Shown here in pieces: positions 5,865 through 6,769 of a stretch of 6,769 nt of DNA (the stretch's first letter is position 1; each line of letters begins with the position of its first letter). Under the pieces are notes generated by a model that saw only the letters and a program-made list of their open reading frames with translations, ran no database searches and was not told the DNA's origin. Position numbers and translations under genes: made by a program. Location of the stretch: assembly GCA_035630195.1 (NCBI GenBank), contig DASQLD010000179.1, positions 1 to 6,769 on the forward strand, given 5' to 3'. The DNA is from DASQDN01 sp035630195 (GTDB lineage Bacteria > Acidobacteriota > Terriglobia > Bryobacterales > Bryobacteraceae).

Positions 5865-6769
5865 CTAGTGTTTGTGCCCGTGACCGTCTTCGTGATGATG
5901 CTCGGGCTTTTCCGCTTCCTCATCACCGGACTTAGAGCCGCCCCCGTCGAGGACCGGTGTCATCGTGCCGGCAGTCTCGCACAGACCCAGAATCTTCATG
6001 GTGGTTGGTTCCACGCCCGCGCTCTTGCATTCAAGTATCGTCAGGTCGGTCGGTATCAGCAGGCTCTCGTTTATGACCTCAGCCGCGATCTGGAAGATGA
6101 CGGAATCACTGTCAATCGTCGTTAATGGAAGTTCCGTCTGTCGGAACATAAAGCCTTTGTCCGTGCCTTCCGTCACCTCGACGACAGCCTGTGCCAGCTC
6201 GCCAGGGGCGTCGGCGTCGGTCGCCCTCGTCATGGGGACCGCGCTGCCGTTCCACACATAGACGCCGTTCTCCGCGTTGAGAGTCTGATGGCGCACGAGC
6301 ACGCGGTCACCGGCAAGCATCGTGACCCCATCAATGGTCGCACCTGGATTGGCAAGATCTAGATCGGCCTGGGTCGAGACGCGCGCGGCCGCGAGCGTGG
6401 GGACGTCCTCGTCCATGCCATTGATGATGTCCATCACCTGCAAGGAGGCCAGGTCGTTCAGGTCGGGCGTGCCGAGCGTGACGAAGTTCGTCGCCGCGAG
6501 GTTATACCCAGGCGTGACGGGGACGAGGATTCGTGCGTAGCCGGCTTTCAGAAAATTCTGGAACAGCGGGTCCGTGTCGGACAGGTTGTAGAGGTCCGTC
6601 CAGTGTGTCTTCTCGGCCCAGTGGTACGGGTAGAATTCGTAGACCATGTTCCGCCACTCGAAGACCTGCTCGACGAACTTGATGTAGGGCGACTCCTTCA
6701 TCACCTGGCAGCAATCGAATCCGCCCGACTCGTCGGTCATCGCGCTGGAATAGAGCGGGTCGCAGTGCG
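5865..6769 (-). CDS. Phage tail-fibre-repeat protein with His-rich C-terminus, 5' partial
   Basis: The frame runs open to the right edge (HCDPLYSSA precedes the Met at 6740, with no ribosome binding site), so the true start is outside and this is the C-terminal part of a longer protein. Numbering from the Met at 6740: residues about 18-90 form an aromatic-rich module (FEWRNMVYEFYPYHWAEKTHW, then DPLFQNFLKAGYARILVPV and PGYN), which I half-recognise from large uncharacterised bacterial proteins but cannot name. Residues about 113-222 match a repeat common in phage and prophage tail fibres and minor structural proteins: AARVST, then TIDGVTMLAGDRVLV, QTLNAENGVYVW and MTRATDADAPGEL. A short stretch (IPTDLTILECKSAG) follows, then a Gly/Ser/acidic linker and the His-rich end HHHEDGHGHKH (281-291). 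It leads the visible operon, with 24 bases to the 333-aa gene. The fibre domain implies a role in an extended structure or in receptor or surface binding. The His tail could bind metal, as fibre tips sometimes do. Domain assignment is firm for the repeat and speculative elsewhere. Confidence 0.85.
   Translation of the reverse strand, partial: HCDPLYSSAMTDESGGFDCCQVMKESPYIKFVEQVFEWRNMVYEFYPYHWAEKTHWTDLYNLSDTDPLFQNFLKAGYARILVPVTPGYNLAATNFVTLGTPDLNDLASLQVMDIINGMDEDVPTLAAARVSTQADLDLANPGATIDGVTMLAGDRVLVRHQTLNAENGVYVWNGSAVPMTRATDADAPGELAQAVVEVTEGTDKGFMFRQTELPLTTIDSDSVIFQIAAEVINESLLIPTDLTILECKSAGVEPTTMKILGLCETAGTMTPVLDGGGSKSGDEEAEKPEHHHEDGHGHKH
6075..6404 (-). other. Phage tail-fibre type repeat domain within the partial CDS
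   Basis: These bases encode residues about 113-222 of the preceding entry. The order of motifs follows the fibre repeat known from many phage and prophage proteins: an A-x-RVxT lead, xxIDGVxLxAGDRVLV, QTxxxENGxYV, then TRATDADxPGEL, closing with a hydrophobic strand (DSDSVIFQIAAEV). Only a single copy is present in the window. Boundaries are approximate. Confidence 0.75.

Noticed and set aside
6738..6740. ATG as the true start of the fibre-type protein
   Set aside because: The frame is open upstream to the window edge and no Shine-Dalgarno precedes the ATG, so the gene most likely begins outside.

Overview
The window falls into two blocks that converge on a short palindromic gap. The organism is most likely a free-living, moderately high-GC, probably soil Gram-negative bacterium. 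The style of the kinase and regulator genes and the long GAGGAAACAGAG-type palindrome make me think of Verrucomicrobia or Acidobacteria. That is an impression, because there is no rRNA or other phylogenetic marker here.

Left block, plus strand (1-2281): a two-component pair. The first gene is a cytoplasmic multi-sensor histidine kinase (PAS-GAF-PAS-HisKA-HATPase) whose 5' end lies outside the window. It overlaps by ATGA a stand-alone receiver-domain response regulator with no output domain. The kinase would sense a signal through its PAS/GAF modules and phosphorylate the receiver at Asp60. The receiver must then act by protein contact or phosphotransfer, because it has no DNA-binding domain.

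Gap (2282-2504): a near-perfect 28-29 bp inverted repeat (about 2292-2372) lies just after the regulator stop. It is followed by about 130 bases that contain a short protein-like reading frame on the minus strand but no convincing gene.

Right block, minus strand (6769 down to 2505): four tightly packed co-directional genes, read from right to left. (1) The C-terminal part of a protein (5' end outside the window) with an aromatic-rich N-terminal module, a recognisable phage tail-fibre repeat and a His-rich tail. (2) A 333-aa protein of unknown family. (3) An 80-aa protein whose end overlaps the next gene. (4) A roughly 699-aa protein of unknown family with a long hydrophobic segment and a His/Trp-rich motif. 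Gaps are 24 bp, 11 bp and a 20 bp overlap, so this looks like one transcription unit whose promoter lies beyond the right edge. The fibre-type repeat is the only strong homology clue. It suggests a phage-tail-derived or surface-appendage cassette, with three partners whose functions I cannot name. This operon is the best candidate in the window for an undescribed system.
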